The position numbers and the translations under genes are program-made. A stretch of 64,000 nt of DNA from Legionella sp. PC1000. GTDB taxonomy: Bacteria > Pseudomonadota > Gammaproteobacteria > Legionellales > Legionellaceae. Shown here in pieces: positions 29,247 through 38,886 of the stretch (positions are counted from its first letter, which is position 1; each line of letters begins with the position of its first letter). Where the stretch lies: the NCBI RefSeq assembly GCF_014109805.1, contig NZ_CP059400.1:2636001-2700000 (forward strand), read 5' to 3'. The notes beneath the pieces are model-generated. The model did no database searches and was not told the DNA's origin. It worked only from the letters and a program-made list of their open reading frames with translations.

Positions 29247-29930
29247 TCAATCCAGATTTTTATTTCTTAACTTCAGATGCTCTTCAGCCTTAGCAATTGC
29301 CTTCCGAATTGCTTTGGCTTCTTCTGATTGTTCTGGAGCCAGTTTTAATAAACGTTGCCAATAACTTATTGCATCTTCATAAGCATGGCTTACAAAAGCA
29401 TCCATCGCGAGCATTGCCAATGCATCGGGCTGATTTGGATTATTTCTTAATAATCGGATAAATATTTCAGTGATCTGTTCGGTAAATTGCTGATTATTCA
29501 GTACCCACAAGCTATGCGCATAATTCACTGCATATTGTTCATCATCGGGATTAAATTGATATGCTTTTGCAAAAGCATTTACAGCATTTTGTTTTTCATT
29601 TTGGCTGCTGTACAAACGTCCCAAGAGATACCAACCTTTTGCACTTTTTGGGGTTTCATCTAATTTTGCGCGCAATTTTTCGATTAATTCTTGTGGAGTT
29701 TTAATCGATTCCAACATTTTTTTAGCTTGTTTCTGGGAATTAAGGTGTTGGAGATACTCTTGCCATCCTCCAAAGCCGCCCCAATAAAAATATCCTGTAA
29801 ATGCGCCTAAAAAAATAACAGGAACCAGTAACAGACTTGCGGTAAAACGGCGTCTGAATGGGTAAACCATGAATATACAAGCTAAGCCAGTTAAACACGC
29901 TGATAATCCCAGTAACAACCATTCATTCAT
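29247..29930 (-). CDS. ccmI: Cytochrome c biogenesis TPR protein CcmI
   Basis: 227 residues. Two membrane segments at the N terminus (LLLGLSACLTGLACIFMVY; LLLVPVIFLGAFTGYFYWG) precede tetratricopeptide-like repeats (GWYLLGRLYSSQNEKQNAVNAFAKAYQFNPDDEQYAVNYAHSLW). CcmI holds apocytochrome c for the haem ligation complex CcmFH. It is the last gene of the ccm locus, 15 bases after ccmH. It is shorter than the ~400-residue CcmI of some bacteria and resembles the compact form corresponding to the C-terminal half of E. coli CcmH. Confidence 0.87.
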   Translation of the reverse strand: MNEWLLLGLSACLTGLACIFMVYPFRRRFTASLLLVPVIFLGAFTGYFYWGGFGGWQEYLQHLNSQKQAKKMLESIKTPQELIEKLRAKLDETPKSAKGWYLLGRLYSSQNEKQNAVNAFAKAYQFNPDDEQYAVNYAHSLWVLNNQQFTEQITEIFIRLLRNNPNQPDALAMLAMDAFVSHAYEDAISYWQRLLKLAPEQSEEAKAIRKAIAKAEEHLKLRNKNLD

Positions 29931-29945
29931 AAAAAGCTCGCTAAA

Positions 29946-30356
29946 TTATGCATGTTCCTTCTTTCGGACTCCAAAACAAGTGCGCCAGAAAATAACAAAT
30001 CCTAAGAGTAAAAATAAAATAGGTCCAAACCACAATAAAAAAGTCACTGCTTTAACCGGGGGATTAAACAGGATAAAATCGCCATAACGAGCAGTCAGAT
30101 AATCACTGATTTCACTATCACTCTTACCCTCTTTCACCATTTGATAAACCTGGTTACGCAAATCTTTAGCTAATTCAGCATTAGAATCTGCCAAATCTTG
30201 ATTTTGACATACCAGGCAACGCAAATCTTTGAGCAGATGATTAAATTGAGCTTCCTTTTGAGCCGAATCCAAAGGGTAAGTGCTGTTTGCCCATACTGAA
30301 CCACATAAAAAAAGCAAAAACCCCCCCAAAATAAAATATAACAGGTCTATTTTCAT
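29946..30356 (-). CDS. ccmH: Cytochrome c maturation protein CcmH (thiol reductase)
   Basis: The start at 30356 gives 136 residues and a 4-base ATGA overlap with ccmG; the longer reading adds 16 residues without support. It has a signal peptide (MKIDLLYFILGGFLLFLCGSVWA), the CcmH motif RCLVCQNQDLADSNAELA with its C-x2-C pair, and a C-terminal membrane helix. It reduces the apocytochrome CXXCH disulfide before haem attachment. Periplasmic, membrane anchored. Confidence 0.95.
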   Translation of the reverse strand: MKIDLLYFILGGFLLFLCGSVWANSTYPLDSAQKEAQFNHLLKDLRCLVCQNQDLADSNAELAKDLRNQVYQMVKEGKSDSEISDYLTARYGDFILFNPPVKAVTFLLWFGPILFLLLGFVIFWRTCFGVRKKEHA

Positions 30357-30889
30357 GAAGCCTGCTCCAACTGTTTTATCAAAGGTGAAATCTCTTTTTG
30401 CCACATCTCCTGAGTCATAATTCCAGCATGTCGATAACGGATTATTCCTTTCTTATCAACCACAAAAGTCTCTGGAGCACCATAAACACCTAGATCGATA
30501 GCAACTTTTCCGTCCTTGTCCTGGATGACACGTTTATAGGGATTTCCCCATTGTTTCAACCAAAGGAGGGCATCAGTAGATTTGTCTTTGTAATTCAACC
30601 CATAAATTGGCACTCCTTCACGTGCCAATTGCAACATAAAGACTTGCTCCTCGACACATGCTGCACACCAACTAGCCCAAATATTTAATAAAACTACCTG
30701 TCCCTGCAATTGGCTGGAACTAAAAAAAGAATTCGGCGAATACAACTCAGGGAGACTAAAGTTAGGTAATGACTTTCCAAGCTGCACAGAAGGTAATTCA
30801 TGCGGATCTAAGGATAAACCACGCCAAAGAAAGACACAAAGCAACAAAAAAAGAGTAATTGGAATCACTTTCCATCCTATTTTTTTCAT
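30353..30889 (-). CDS. ccmG: Thiol:disulfide interchange protein CcmG/DsbE
   Basis: 178 residues. An N-terminal membrane anchor (VIPITLFLLLCVFLWRGLS) is followed by a thioredoxin fold with the active site WASWCAACVEEQ and the cis-Pro loop GAPETFVVDKKG. CcmG keeps CcmH and apocytochromes reduced. It overlaps ccmF by 4 bases and ccmH by 4 bases, so translation is coupled. Confidence 0.96.
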   Translation of the reverse strand: MKKIGWKVIPITLFLLLCVFLWRGLSLDPHELPSVQLGKSLPNFSLPELYSPNSFFSSSQLQGQVVLLNIWASWCAACVEEQVFMLQLAREGVPIYGLNYKDKSTDALLWLKQWGNPYKRVIQDKDGKVAIDLGVYGAPETFVVDKKGIIRYRHAGIMTQEMWQKEISPLIKQLEQAS

Positions 30890-32838
30890 GTCTTCAACTC
30901 CTGGGCGCCAATTATTGTTTGCTGTCTTTTTTGATAATAGCGTCTATCTGTCAGTGCAAAAAAACCACCTGCTAAAATCATAAACCCGCCAGCCCAAATC
31001 CAACGAATTAAAGGTTTGTAATAGAGTCTCACTGACCAGGAGTTATCTGCTAATGGCTCACCTAAAGCGACATAAATATCTCTAAACGGTGTTACATCAA
31101 TTGCGGACTCAGTCATTGCCATTTGACCTACTGTATAAAGTCTTTTTTCAGGATAAATCACCTTGGTCTTGCCCTGATAATTTATTTTAAATTGGGCTTT
31201 CGTTCCTTTATAGTTTGGTCCGATTAACGGTTCCTGGCGTATAAACTCAATAGAATAACCAAGTAACGATACTTTTTTTCCGAGTTCCATTGGTACATCA
31301 TCTTGCACACCATAGGCTGTAGACACTGCAATACCAATTACCGTAGTTGCTACTCCCAAATGCGCAAGAATCATTCCCCAAAAAGCTTGTCCTACTTGAT
31401 ATAAACCACGATCAAAAATCCGTCTATAAGCCGCTTGAAATGTACTTAAAATCACCCAGAAAGCAAGGATCAGCCCCATAAAAGCCGAACTATTAAATTC
31501 TTGAGCGGTGGTCATTAACAAAATCAAAGGAATTAAGAAGCTAAGAAAAACTGTTTTCCAAAGCTTTTTTAATACACTACGCCAATGATCTCTGTTCCAT
31601 CTTAAATGAATACCAATTCCCATCAATAACAACAGGGGAATCATTAAAGGAACGAATACAGAATTAAAATAAGGGGCTCCTACAGACAGTTTGCCCAGGC
31701 CTAAACCTTCAACAAGTAAGGGATACACCGTTCCCATTAAAACAGTGAGCATAATTACTACTAAAAAAACATTATTTAATAATAAAGCACTTTCCCTAGA
31801 AAAAGGACTCGGATTGCTGCCTGAATGTAAGGTTTGTGCTCTAAAAAGGAACAACAATAGAGATCCACCAATAACAAATAATAAAAATCCTAAAATATAT
31901 AATCCGCGCTGCGGATCTACGGCAAATGCATGAACTGAAGTCAAAACACCAGAGCGCACAAGAAAAGTACCGATTAAGCTTAAAGAAAAAGCAGCAATTG
32001 CAAGCAACATGGTCCATGCTTTAAATTGTTGGCGCTGTTCAGTTACTGCCAAAGAATGCAATAAAGCAGTTCCTATTAGCCACGGCATAAAAGAGGCGTT
32101 TTCGACTGGATCCCAAAACCACCATCCACCCCAACCTAACTCACGATAAGCCCACCAACTTCCCAAAGTGATCCCAGCCGTTAAACAACACCATGCGGCT
32201 AATGTCCAAGGTCTAGTCCATTTCGACCAACTGGCTTCTACCCTACCTGCCCAAAGCGCAGCAATAGCAAAGGCAAAGGCAACAGAAAAACCTACATATC
32301 CCATATACAACATGGGCGGATGAAATAAAAAACCCGGATCTTGTAATAAGGGATTCAAATCGCGACCCTGTGTATCTAAAACTTGAAATTGACGTAAAAA
32401 AGGGTTGGATGTAGTCAGCAAAAAAAGAATAAATCCAATACTTAGCCAACCGAGAACAACTAAAACACGCGTACGCATTTCCTTATCCAAGCCGGCACTG
32501 CAAAAAGCCACCAGTAACGTCCAAAAACTCAGAATGGAAACCCATAACAGCATGGAGCCTTCATGCCCACCCCAAACAGCACAGAATTTATAAAACCAAG
32601 GTAAGTTAATGCTGGAATTACTGAGTACGTAAATTACCGAAAAATCATCTTTTAAAAAACAAAGAGTGAGGAAAAGATAGGATAAGGCAATAAAGAAAAA
32701 CTGGCAGGCTGCATAAGTACCTGCAGCATTTACCCAATTACTCCGTTTTAATTGCAACCCAATGAGTGGAATTAATGCAAGCATTATGGAAGAAAGCAAA
32801 GCCAAAACCAAAGAAAAAAGCCCTAATTCTGCAATCAT
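30886..32838 (-). CDS. ccmF: Haem lyase subunit CcmF
   Basis: 650 residues with about 15 hydrophobic segments. The haem-handling WWD signature is present ([20 protein letters not shown]), as are the flanking conserved His residues ([23 protein letters not shown]). CcmF receives haem from holo-CcmE and ligates it to apocytochrome c together with CcmH. It overlaps ccmE and ccmG by 4 bases each. Confidence 0.97.
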   Translation of the reverse strand: MIAELGLFSLVLALLSSIMLALIPLIGLQLKRSNWVNAAGTYAACQFFFIALSYLFLTLCFLKDDFSVIYVLSNSSINLPWFYKFCAVWGGHEGSMLLWVSILSFWTLLVAFCSAGLDKEMRTRVLVVLGWLSIGFILFLLTTSNPFLRQFQVLDTQGRDLNPLLQDPGFLFHPPMLYMGYVGFSVAFAFAIAALWAGRVEASWSKWTRPWTLAAWCCLTAGITLGSWWAYRELGWGGWWFWDPVENASFMPWLIGTALLHSLAVTEQRQQFKAWTMLLAIAAFSLSLIGTFLVRSGVLTSVHAFAVDPQRGLYILGFLLFVIGGSLLLFLFRAQTLHSGSNPSPFSRESALLLNNVFLVVIMLTVLMGTVYPLLVEGLGLGKLSVGAPYFNSVFVPLMIPLLLLMGIGIHLRWNRDHWRSVLKKLWKTVFLSFLIPLILLMTTAQEFNSSAFMGLILAFWVILSTFQAAYRRIFDRGLYQVGQAFWGMILAHLGVATTVIGIAVSTAYGVQDDVPMELGKKVSLLGYSIEFIRQEPLIGPNYKGTKAQFKINYQGKTKVIYPEKRLYTVGQMAMTESAIDVTPFRDIYVALGEPLADNSWSVRLYYKPLIRWIWAGGFMILAGGFFALTDRRYYQKRQQTIIGAQELKT

Positions 32839-33266
32839 GAATGTACCTTTTGGGATAAAGCTGCTTTCACTTCTGGCGGCATATAATTCGCATCATGTTT
32901 CGCCAATACCTGTGAGGCACGAAAATGCTGGTTATCAAGCAGCTGCCCTTCAGCAACTACTCCCTGCCCCTCTCTAAATAAGTCTGGAAGAATACCCGTA
33001 TATTTTACGGTAATGGTCTGATTATAATCGGTTATTTTAAATTCTACATCCAAACCTTTTTTTGAGCGAATAATGGAATCTTTTTCAACCATTCCCCCCA
33101 TACGAATATTATGCTGTTGTGGCGCTTCACCTGCTACAGCCTGGGTAGGAGTATAAAACAAACTTATATTTTGTCTCAGTGCATACAAAACCAGCGCTGC
33201 AGCAATGGATAAAATAGACAGGGTAAATATTAAAATCATTATCTTGCGTCGGCGTGCTGGAGTCAT
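32835..33266 (-). CDS. ccmE: Haem chaperone CcmE
   Basis: 143 residues, one N-terminal membrane anchor after a basic MTPARRRK start, and a periplasmic OB fold. The covalent haem-binding His is in [14 protein letters not shown] near residue 130, matching the E. coli motif KHDENYTPPEV. It carries haem from CcmABCD to CcmF. Confidence 0.97.
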   Translation of the reverse strand: MTPARRRKIMILIFTLSILSIAAALVLYALRQNISLFYTPTQAVAGEAPQQHNIRMGGMVEKDSIIRSKKGLDVEFKITDYNQTITVKYTGILPDLFREGQGVVAEGQLLDNQHFRASQVLAKHDANYMPPEVKAALSQKVHS

Positions 33267-33268
33267 TT

Positions 33269-33427
33269 TTATCGCTTAAACCATTGTTGTAATTTTTGGC
33301 GTGTCTGTTTTCCTTTCCATTTCATACCTAATAAATTCATTACTAAAACCACACAGACCAAACCATAAGCCGGCCAGACATAAATGGAGTATCCCCCCAT
33401 TGCCAGCCACTCTAAAAATTGATTCAT
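33269..33427 (-). CDS. ccmD: Haem exporter small subunit CcmD
   Basis: A 52-residue frame found by reading the strand between ccmC and ccmE: start ATG at 33425-33427 overlapping the ccmC stop (ATGA), stop TAA at 33269-33271, 2 bases before ccmE. The sequence [20 protein letters not shown] then a single hydrophobic helix and a basic tail ([17 protein letters not shown]) is characteristic of CcmD, which releases holo-CcmE from CcmC. It is too short for routine ORF calling. Confidence 0.95.
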   Translation of the reverse strand: MNQFLEWLAMGGYSIYVWPAYGLVCVVLVMNLLGMKWKGKQTRQKLQQWFKR

Positions 33428-34167
33428 TTAAATTCCCCTTCAAATTGAATCTTGACCCAAGCTTGCCTCTTTTCCCTAAGCAATAATTCTTGACGTGCTT
33501 TCTCTAAAATAATCCACAAACAGTATAAAAAAAATCCAGATATAGTCAACAATAAAGGATATAACATACTTCCATCAATCTTGGGCTTGGCAAAGACTGA
33601 CAAAGTAGATCCTTGATGCAAAGTATTCCACCAATAGACTGAATAATGAATAATTGGTAAATCAATAATTCCCACCAAAGTTAAGATGGCAATAATTTTA
33701 TCTCCATTTTCTTTATTTTTTATCGCATAGTGGGTTGCTAAAATTGCAGCATAAAGCAATAAAAGAATTAATTCTGAAGTCAAACGAGCATCCCAAACCC
33801 ACCAAGTACCCCACATGGGTTTACCCCAAATACTTCCGGTTACCAGCGCAAGAAAAGCCATACTGAGGCCAACTTGAGCAACAATATTTATTAAAAGACC
33901 GGCTATTTTAATACGCCAAACCAAAAGCAATACAGCTAAAAAACCCATCCAGGCATAGAGCATCATGGACAAAAAGGCACTGGGCACATGTACGTAGATA
34001 ATGCGGAATGCATCACCTTGTTGATAATCAGGAGGGGTAAATGCCAATCCCCAAATGATACCAACAACTAAAGTTACTAAAGTGCCCACTGCCAAACCAG
34101 GAGTAAAGCGTCCGGTAAAATTATAAAAAAGCTTAGGCGATGCCAGTTGGTATAATAATTTCCACAT
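33424..34167 (-). CDS. ccmC: Haem exporter CcmC
   Basis: The start at 34167 gives 247 residues beginning MWKLLYQLASP, matching the MWKTLHQLA start of E. coli CcmC; an upstream TTG would add 6 residues. Six hydrophobic segments and the WWD motif GTWWVWDARLTSELILLLLY are present, as is IIHYSVYWWNTLHQG. CcmC presents haem to CcmE. In this genome its upstream neighbour is not ccmB but an accessory gene, so ccmC-I need a promoter in 34168-34489 or read-through from that gene. Confidence 0.96.
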   Translation of the reverse strand: MWKLLYQLASPKLFYNFTGRFTPGLAVGTLVTLVVGIIWGLAFTPPDYQQGDAFRIIYVHVPSAFLSMMLYAWMGFLAVLLLVWRIKIAGLLINIVAQVGLSMAFLALVTGSIWGKPMWGTWWVWDARLTSELILLLLYAAILATHYAIKNKENGDKIIAILTLVGIIDLPIIHYSVYWWNTLHQGSTLSVFAKPKIDGSMLYPLLLTISGFFLYCLWIILEKARQELLLREKRQAWVKIQFEGEFK

Positions 34168-34237
34168 AGGAATAATTGAAATCAAAAAAAGCGGATTTTA
34201 ACACGTATCCCCCTATTAGCAAAACCTGGAATCACTT

Positions 34238-34345
34238 AAAGTCTGTTGTCATTTCGTGAGCTTGAACCAAAATGACCTCATTTCCGAGTACCGAAACACA
34301 TCAAACCAGCAGTATGTGAGCCTCGGAACGCTGATGCATTAATTC
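34238..34345. repeat. Dispersed repeat (GTCTGTT ... GAACCAAAATG) upstream of ccmC
   Basis: AAGTCTGTTGTC then CTTGAACCAAAATGACC and AGTATGTGAGC match the copy at 59645-59775 (GTCTGTTT, TTGAACCAAAATGGCC, CGTATGTGAGC). It lies in the 322-base gap between ccmC and the ankyrin-like gene. The rest of that gap (34346-34489) shows no gene. Confidence 0.6.
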
Positions 34346-34489
34346 AAACATACCGCTAGATAAAAACTCTCTTGGTTATTTTCTCTGGTAAGTTTTCTAG
34401 CAGCAATTTTCTTTGACACAGGCATAAACTCTTTCAAAGATGCTAAGTTTGCTCTTTTTCACAACACACTTATGAGATAAGAGTCACTA

Positions 34490-35845
34490 TTATTTATAGG
34501 GTGGCACAATAGACTCAATAAACATTGGACCGCTTTCTCCTGTGATTAATGTTCCTTTTGAGATACATTCAATTGTGGATTGAGAGCAAGGAACTTTATG
34601 ATCAAAAAATGTAGCTGTTTTTCCACTAAATTTTGTACCTTTAACTGAAAAAATGGGCAAGGTTTCTTGAGTGTGGACTATCACATCATATTTTTTTAAT
34701 CTTAAACGGGATTCATTGGTAGTGAAAGGAAGAACCAAATGACATTTTAAATTCATTAATCGATTATTTTGAATCAATGTTTTATTGTAATAATCCATGA
34801 AAAAATGAACGAAAAAATTTCCGGTGTAGCTTGCATCATCAATTGCAATAAGATGAAGTACATCCAGTCCAGGATTAAATGAAGTAAGCTCAGACATTGT
34901 AACAAAATCTTTGGGTGCAAAAGCAAGATACGGTTTTGCTAGTTTAGTAACCCATAGATTACTTTTATCTAGCCTGTCATCCAGAAGCAACACATAATTT
35001 CTGTTTGATTCTGGAAGGGAATAAAGATATTTATTTAATTTGTGGATGGCCTGTTTTAATGCAAACATAAAGTGACGATGAGAAATATGCTGTATCGAGT
35101 CTATTACTTCTCGTGCAACGACTCTATCCATTACATGGTGGTGTTCGACCCATGCCTCCATCCTCTCAACTTGAGGCGGATTAAAAAAAGGGAGTTTGAC
35201 AGGTTTTTTCAATAATGGGTGCTCAAAGGGGGGAATAGTAACAGGGGCCTGTTTTTTTGAACTGAGTGAGCGCCACTGGCGTTGAATTATTGACGCGGCA
35301 TGATACTCCTTATCATGCATCTGGATTAAATTATGAATAAATCTCACTTCATGTTCAGCCATTCGATCAAAAGGCATCTCCCCACGATGATTTTTTTTGA
35401 AAAAATCTCCTCCTGCTAAAAATAACTGAGTCGCTATTTTGGGATGAATAATATGCAGGCTCACATATTCATGTAAGAATGTATTCCCTTCCTCATCAAC
35501 TTCTTTATTCACATTAGCCCCTAATTGCAACAGTACATGCAACAATTGAAATGGAGGATGTGTTTGCCCTTCACAGATTTTAAAAATTTTTTGCAAGGGG
35601 GTTAATCGAGATTTAAAGTGGTCGATGTATCTTTCGTTAATTCGAATGGGAATAGTTGATTCTTTAATCAGCATTTGGAGTGACTTCCCATCATCAGTAC
35701 AGCAGTCAATAATTTCTTCTAAATTAAAGCCTACTAATAAATAAATTAAAGATTCAATGTCTCCTTCTTCTATAGCCATTAATATTTTTTTATAACCGTA
35801 TAGATCAGCAATTTTCTTCTCTTTAATTTCTATCTTATCGTTCAT
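34490..35845 (-). CDS. Ankyrin-like / IQ-like / phosphoribosyltransferase-like protein, candidate effector
   Basis: The ATG at 35845 gives 451 residues (a GTG at 35902 would add 19); neither has a strong ribosome site. Residues about 97-165 look like two degenerate ankyrin repeats (LLHVLLQLGANVNKEVDEEG, NTFLHEYV, TQLFLAGGDFFKKNHRGEMP). Residues 185-198 (ASIIQRQWRSLSSK) match the calmodulin-binding IQ pattern IQxxxR. Residues 284-300 (YVLLLDDRLDKSNLWV) and 331-342 (HLIAIDDASYTG) resemble a type I phosphoribosyltransferase core, the latter being the hydrophobic-strand-DD-x3-TG PRPP loop. Ankyrin and IQ motifs point to a eukaryotic target. It interrupts the ccm locus between ccmB and ccmC. Function is inferred only. 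Confidence 0.75.
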   Translation of the reverse strand: MNDKIEIKEKKIADLYGYKKILMAIEEGDIESLIYLLVGFNLEEIIDCCTDDGKSLQMLIKESTIPIRINERYIDHFKSRLTPLQKIFKICEGQTHPPFQLLHVLLQLGANVNKEVDEEGNTFLHEYVSLHIIHPKIATQLFLAGGDFFKKNHRGEMPFDRMAEHEVRFIHNLIQMHDKEYHAASIIQRQWRSLSSKKQAPVTIPPFEHPLLKKPVKLPFFNPPQVERMEAWVEHHHVMDRVVAREVIDSIQHISHRHFMFALKQAIHKLNKYLYSLPESNRNYVLLLDDRLDKSNLWVTKLAKPYLAFAPKDFVTMSELTSFNPGLDVLHLIAIDDASYTGNFFVHFFMDYYNKTLIQNNRLMNLKCHLVLPFTTNESRLRLKKYDVIVHTQETLPIFSVKGTKFSGKTATFFDHKVPCSQSTIECISKGTLITGESGPMFIESIVPPYK

Positions 35846-36181
35846 ACCGTTCGACACTGTTGTTATTAGTGGGCATACCAACAACACCCTAAAAATATTC
35901 ACGCTGATGAATCGGAGCCTTTGCTCTCATTCACAAAAGATTAAGCTCCGAACTTTTTTATAGAATGATATATAATTTTTAAAGGCTTGGGTTATGACCT
36001 GCACAAGCTTTTTGCATCCTTGATGTATTAAATATAGTAATCCTTTTTATACCAAGATCAATCAAAAATAATTGCAAGTAAATTATATGTCTGAACATTG
36101 CAAAGGATTTTTTGGAGTAATTCGGGCATTGAGCTTCTGAGAAATCACATTAGAGCAGCATAGTAGAAATGGAAACAGATC
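35846..36181. other. 336-base gap between ccmB and the ankyrin-like gene
   Basis: No gene seen. The part 36120-36182 (AGAGCAGCATAGTAGAAATGG then AAACAGATCC) matches the right end of the dispersed repeat at 59720-59775 (AGATAGTAGAAATGCAAACAGACCC), so a repeat remnant borders the ccmB end. The upstream signals of the ankyrin-like gene must lie here; AT-rich stretches at 35955-36080 are compatible, but no clear promoter was found. Confidence 0.5.
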
Positions 36182-36868
36182 CTATTCAACATGACTGATG
36201 CGCATTATCCCGGCAATTGCATAAGGTAAAAAACCTGTAGCAACTACAGACATTGCAAGTAATAAGGCTAAATAGGCACTAATCGGTAATCCTTGCATGG
36301 CTATATTTAAAGTGCCGCTTCCAAAGATCAGTAAAGGCAGGGTTAGCGGCAATAAAATCAAAGCCATTAAAAGCCCCTTCTGGTTGATTCCAACTCCAAA
36401 TGCGGCAGCCAAAGCACAAAGAAACAGTAAAGCTGGGGTGCCGCAAATTATAGTAAGCGCAAGCACCTCTGTTTCCCAAACATTCAATGAAAATAATAAA
36501 GCAACCAATGGACATAAAATGAGTAAAGGCAACAAATTAAATAACCAATGAGCAATTACTTTTGCACCAACCAGCAAAGGCAAAGACTGACCGGAAACAA
36601 CCCATTGTTCGATGACACCATGTTCATAATCTTGTTGAAATAAGCGCTCTGAAGAGAGCAAAAAAGACAAGAGGATAGCCATCCAGACTAAACCAGGAGC
36701 AATAGTTTTAAGCAATACGGCTTCTGGCTTTAGAGTCAGTGGAAACATAAAAAGGAAAATTAAGAAAAACAAACATGAATTCACTAAAAAGCGGATTTGA
36801 CGTACCTGAATAAGCAATTCACGTTTACATTGTCTGGCAAATAAAGACAAGGAAGAAATCACAAACAA
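36182..36868 (-). CDS. ccmB: Haem exporter permease CcmB
   Basis: 228 residues with six membrane segments, the CcmB size. Family features include FARQCKRELLIQVRQIRFLVNSCLFFLI at the N terminus and LSSERLFQQDYEHGVIEQWVVS after the second helix. CcmB with CcmA forms the ABC part that releases holo-CcmE. Its start overlaps ccmA by 10 bases. Downstream, ccmC is displaced by 2 kb. Confidence 0.95.
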   Translation of the reverse strand: MFVISSLSLFARQCKRELLIQVRQIRFLVNSCLFFLIFLFMFPLTLKPEAVLLKTIAPGLVWMAILLSFLLSSERLFQQDYEHGVIEQWVVSGQSLPLLVGAKVIAHWLFNLLPLLILCPLVALLFSLNVWETEVLALTIICGTPALLFLCALAAAFGVGINQKGLLMALILLPLTLPLLIFGSGTLNIAMQGLPISAYLALLLAMSVVATGFLPYAIAGIMRISHVE

Positions 36869-37485
36869 TACTCCTCATAATCAGAGGGACTTAGCGGTAA
36901 TTGCTGGTGAGAAGTTAATAAAACTGATCCGCCCTGCTTTCGATGGGCTGCTATTTTATCCATAATCAGGGTAATGGACTTATCATCTAATGCGATTAAA
37001 GGTTCGTCAAGAAGCCATAAATTAACGCTGGAGAACCACAAACGCAGCAATCCTACTTGCCTGCGCTGTCCGGCAGATAACAAGCCGCAAGGGACGTCCA
37101 GATGGTCTTCGAGTGTAAAAATTGAAGCGAGCTCTTCAAGGTTATTATACTCTTCTTTCTTTATACTGTATGATGAGGAAGCATAATGAAGATCAAAAAA
37201 GCAATTCTCTTTTAAAGTTAAATTAGGGTTAATCCCTGTTTTGTGACCTACAAAACACAGATGCCGTTGGTATGCAGAGTAGTCCTTAGCTATATTTTGT
37301 CCAAAAAATTGAATTTCACCTTGAAGGGGATGATATAAACCGGCGATTAATTTTAATAGCGTCGTCTTGCCTGCACCATTTCTACCACGTAAATGAAGTA
37401 ATCCCCCTTTGGGTAAATGAAAACTTACTTTATTTAATAAAGGTTGATCCTGATAATCAAAATCAAGGTTAATTACATCAAGCAT
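36859..37485 (-). CDS. ccmA: Haem exporter ATPase CcmA
   Basis: The start at 37485 (MLDVINLDFDYQ) gives 208 residues, matching other CcmA proteins; an upstream GTG would add 17 residues. Walker A is GRNGAGKTTLLK, the signature is LSAGQRRQVGLLRLW (the CcmA-typical LSAGQ variant), Walker B is LWLLDEPLIALDD and the switch His is in LLTSHQQ. It powers release of holo-CcmE rather than haem transport as such. Confidence 0.95.
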   Translation of the reverse strand: MLDVINLDFDYQDQPLLNKVSFHLPKGGLLHLRGRNGAGKTTLLKLIAGLYHPLQGEIQFFGQNIAKDYSAYQRHLCFVGHKTGINPNLTLKENCFFDLHYASSSYSIKKEEYNNLEELASIFTLEDHLDVPCGLLSAGQRRQVGLLRLWFSSVNLWLLDEPLIALDDKSITLIMDKIAAHRKQGGSVLLTSHQQLPLSPSDYEEYCL

Positions 37486-37529
37486 AGGCCAATGATACAC
37501 TTTTTTAGGTTTGTATTTATGCAGCCAGG

Positions 37530-37557
37530 GTTCCACTGCGCTTCACCCAGACTACAC
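37530..37557. repeat. Half copy of the GTAGCCTGGG repeat upstream of ccmA
   Basis: The stretch GCGCTTCACCCAGACTACAC matches the right arm of the repeats at 54265-54342 and 51757-51845. It sits about 50 bases upstream of the ccmA start, in the divergent ccmA/sohB region of 330 bases. No other gene was found in that region. Confidence 0.5.
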
Positions 37558-37815
37558 TAAATAGTACTCGAACTAAAAAACAAAACAAGTTTTAATTCAT
37601 TGCCAAACCCTTCTCAAATTCTAAATCACTTTTTCGCTCAGCAACCATTTCTTTAAATGCTTTATCGAAGAGGTATCACGATTAAAAAACCAAGTTGTAA
37701 TTCCATAAATAATACTCCTATTTTTTACAACTAATTTACTTTCAACTTAATTGGGCTCTTGCGAACTGCCTTATTGATCGCCATAATTTGTTTTTATTTT
37801 TTTAAAGGTTGAGTA

Positions 37816-38751
37816 ATGGAATTTTTAAGTCAATACGGTATGTTTCTTTTAAAATCAGTAACGGTAGTTATTGCTTGCTTAGTAGTCGTCGCAGGTTTTT
37901 TTTCTATGAGCCGTAAACCAAAGCCAAAACTGGAGATTTCATCTTTAAATAAGCATTATGAGCATATCACATCCATAATGAACAAAGAAGTTTTAGGTAA
38001 AAAATTACCTAAAAAGAAAAAGAATAAATCAGAACAGCCCACACTTTATGTAATTGATTTTCACGGTGATATTAGAGCATCCCAGGTAGAGCAACTTAGA
38101 GATGAAGTAACTGCAATTCTTTGCACTGCAAAGGCAGGGGATGAAGTTTTAGTACGTCTGGATAGTCCTGGAGGTATCGTTAATAGTTATGGGCTGGCTG
38201 CTTCGCAGCTCCAACGCATTCGTGATAAAAAAATTCCTTTGACTGTAAGTATCGATAAAATGGCTGCCAGTGGCGGTTACTTAATGGCCTGTGTTGCCAA
38301 TCAAATCATTGCTGCTCCTTTTGCAATTATTGGTTCTATAGGGGTAGTAGCCCAAATACCCAATTTCCATCGTTGGCTTAAAAAACACGATATTGATGTA
38401 GAATTATTAACTGCAGGGGAATATAAACGCACTCTAACTCTTTTAGGTGAGAATACTGAAAAAGGCAGAAAAAAAGCTCAGGATGATCTGGAAAAGATAC
38501 ATGCTATTTTTAGAAATTATGTGGCCGAACATCGGGAGCAACTTAATATAGAGCAAGTTTCTACAGGAGAACATTGGTTAGCCAAAGATGCCTTTGATCT
38601 ACATCTCGTAGATAAATTATGCACAAGCGATGACTATCTAATAGAAAAAATTGAACGCTATAATGCATTTAAACTCGCTGTTCCAGCCAAAACTTCTCTA
38701 GCGAATAAATTGCTTAAGCCGGCGATGCGGTTTATGCACCCATGGGGTTAA
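37816..38751 (+). CDS. sohB: Inner-membrane peptidase SohB (S49 family)
   Basis: 311 residues. An N-terminal membrane helix (SVTVVIACLVVVAGFFSM) is followed by the S49-type N-terminal region and the catalytic domain. The nucleophile Ser is in DKMAASGGYLMAC (about residue 151) and the general-base Lys in AGEYKRTLTLLGENTEKGR (about 203), with the ClpP-like strand VLVRLDSPGGIVNSYG. SohB-type proteases resemble signal peptide peptidase SppA and face the periplasm or membrane. Single gene, divergent from ccmA. Confidence 0.93.
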   Translation: MEFLSQYGMFLLKSVTVVIACLVVVAGFFSMSRKPKPKLEISSLNKHYEHITSIMNKEVLGKKLPKKKKNKSEQPTLYVIDFHGDIRASQVEQLRDEVTAILCTAKAGDEVLVRLDSPGGIVNSYGLAASQLQRIRDKKIPLTVSIDKMAASGGYLMACVANQIIAAPFAIIGSIGVVAQIPNFHRWLKKHDIDVELLTAGEYKRTLTLLGENTEKGRKKAQDDLEKIHAIFRNYVAEHREQLNIEQVSTGEHWLAKDAFDLHLVDKLCTSDDYLIEKIERYNAFKLAVPAKTSLANKLLKPAMRFMHPWG

Positions 38752-38886
38752 GGAAAGAACACATCAAATTCAGCAATTGACTTATAAGGTAAATAACAAA
38801 AAGCCTTAATATTCAAAATACTGGATAAACGGATGAATTTTACATAATGGTGTATAATTAATTTATATTACAAAATGGAGTGAGCC

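Noticed and set aside
36279..36551. Short frames on both strands within ccmB
   Set aside because: They overlap conserved CcmB membrane segments and are shadows of it.
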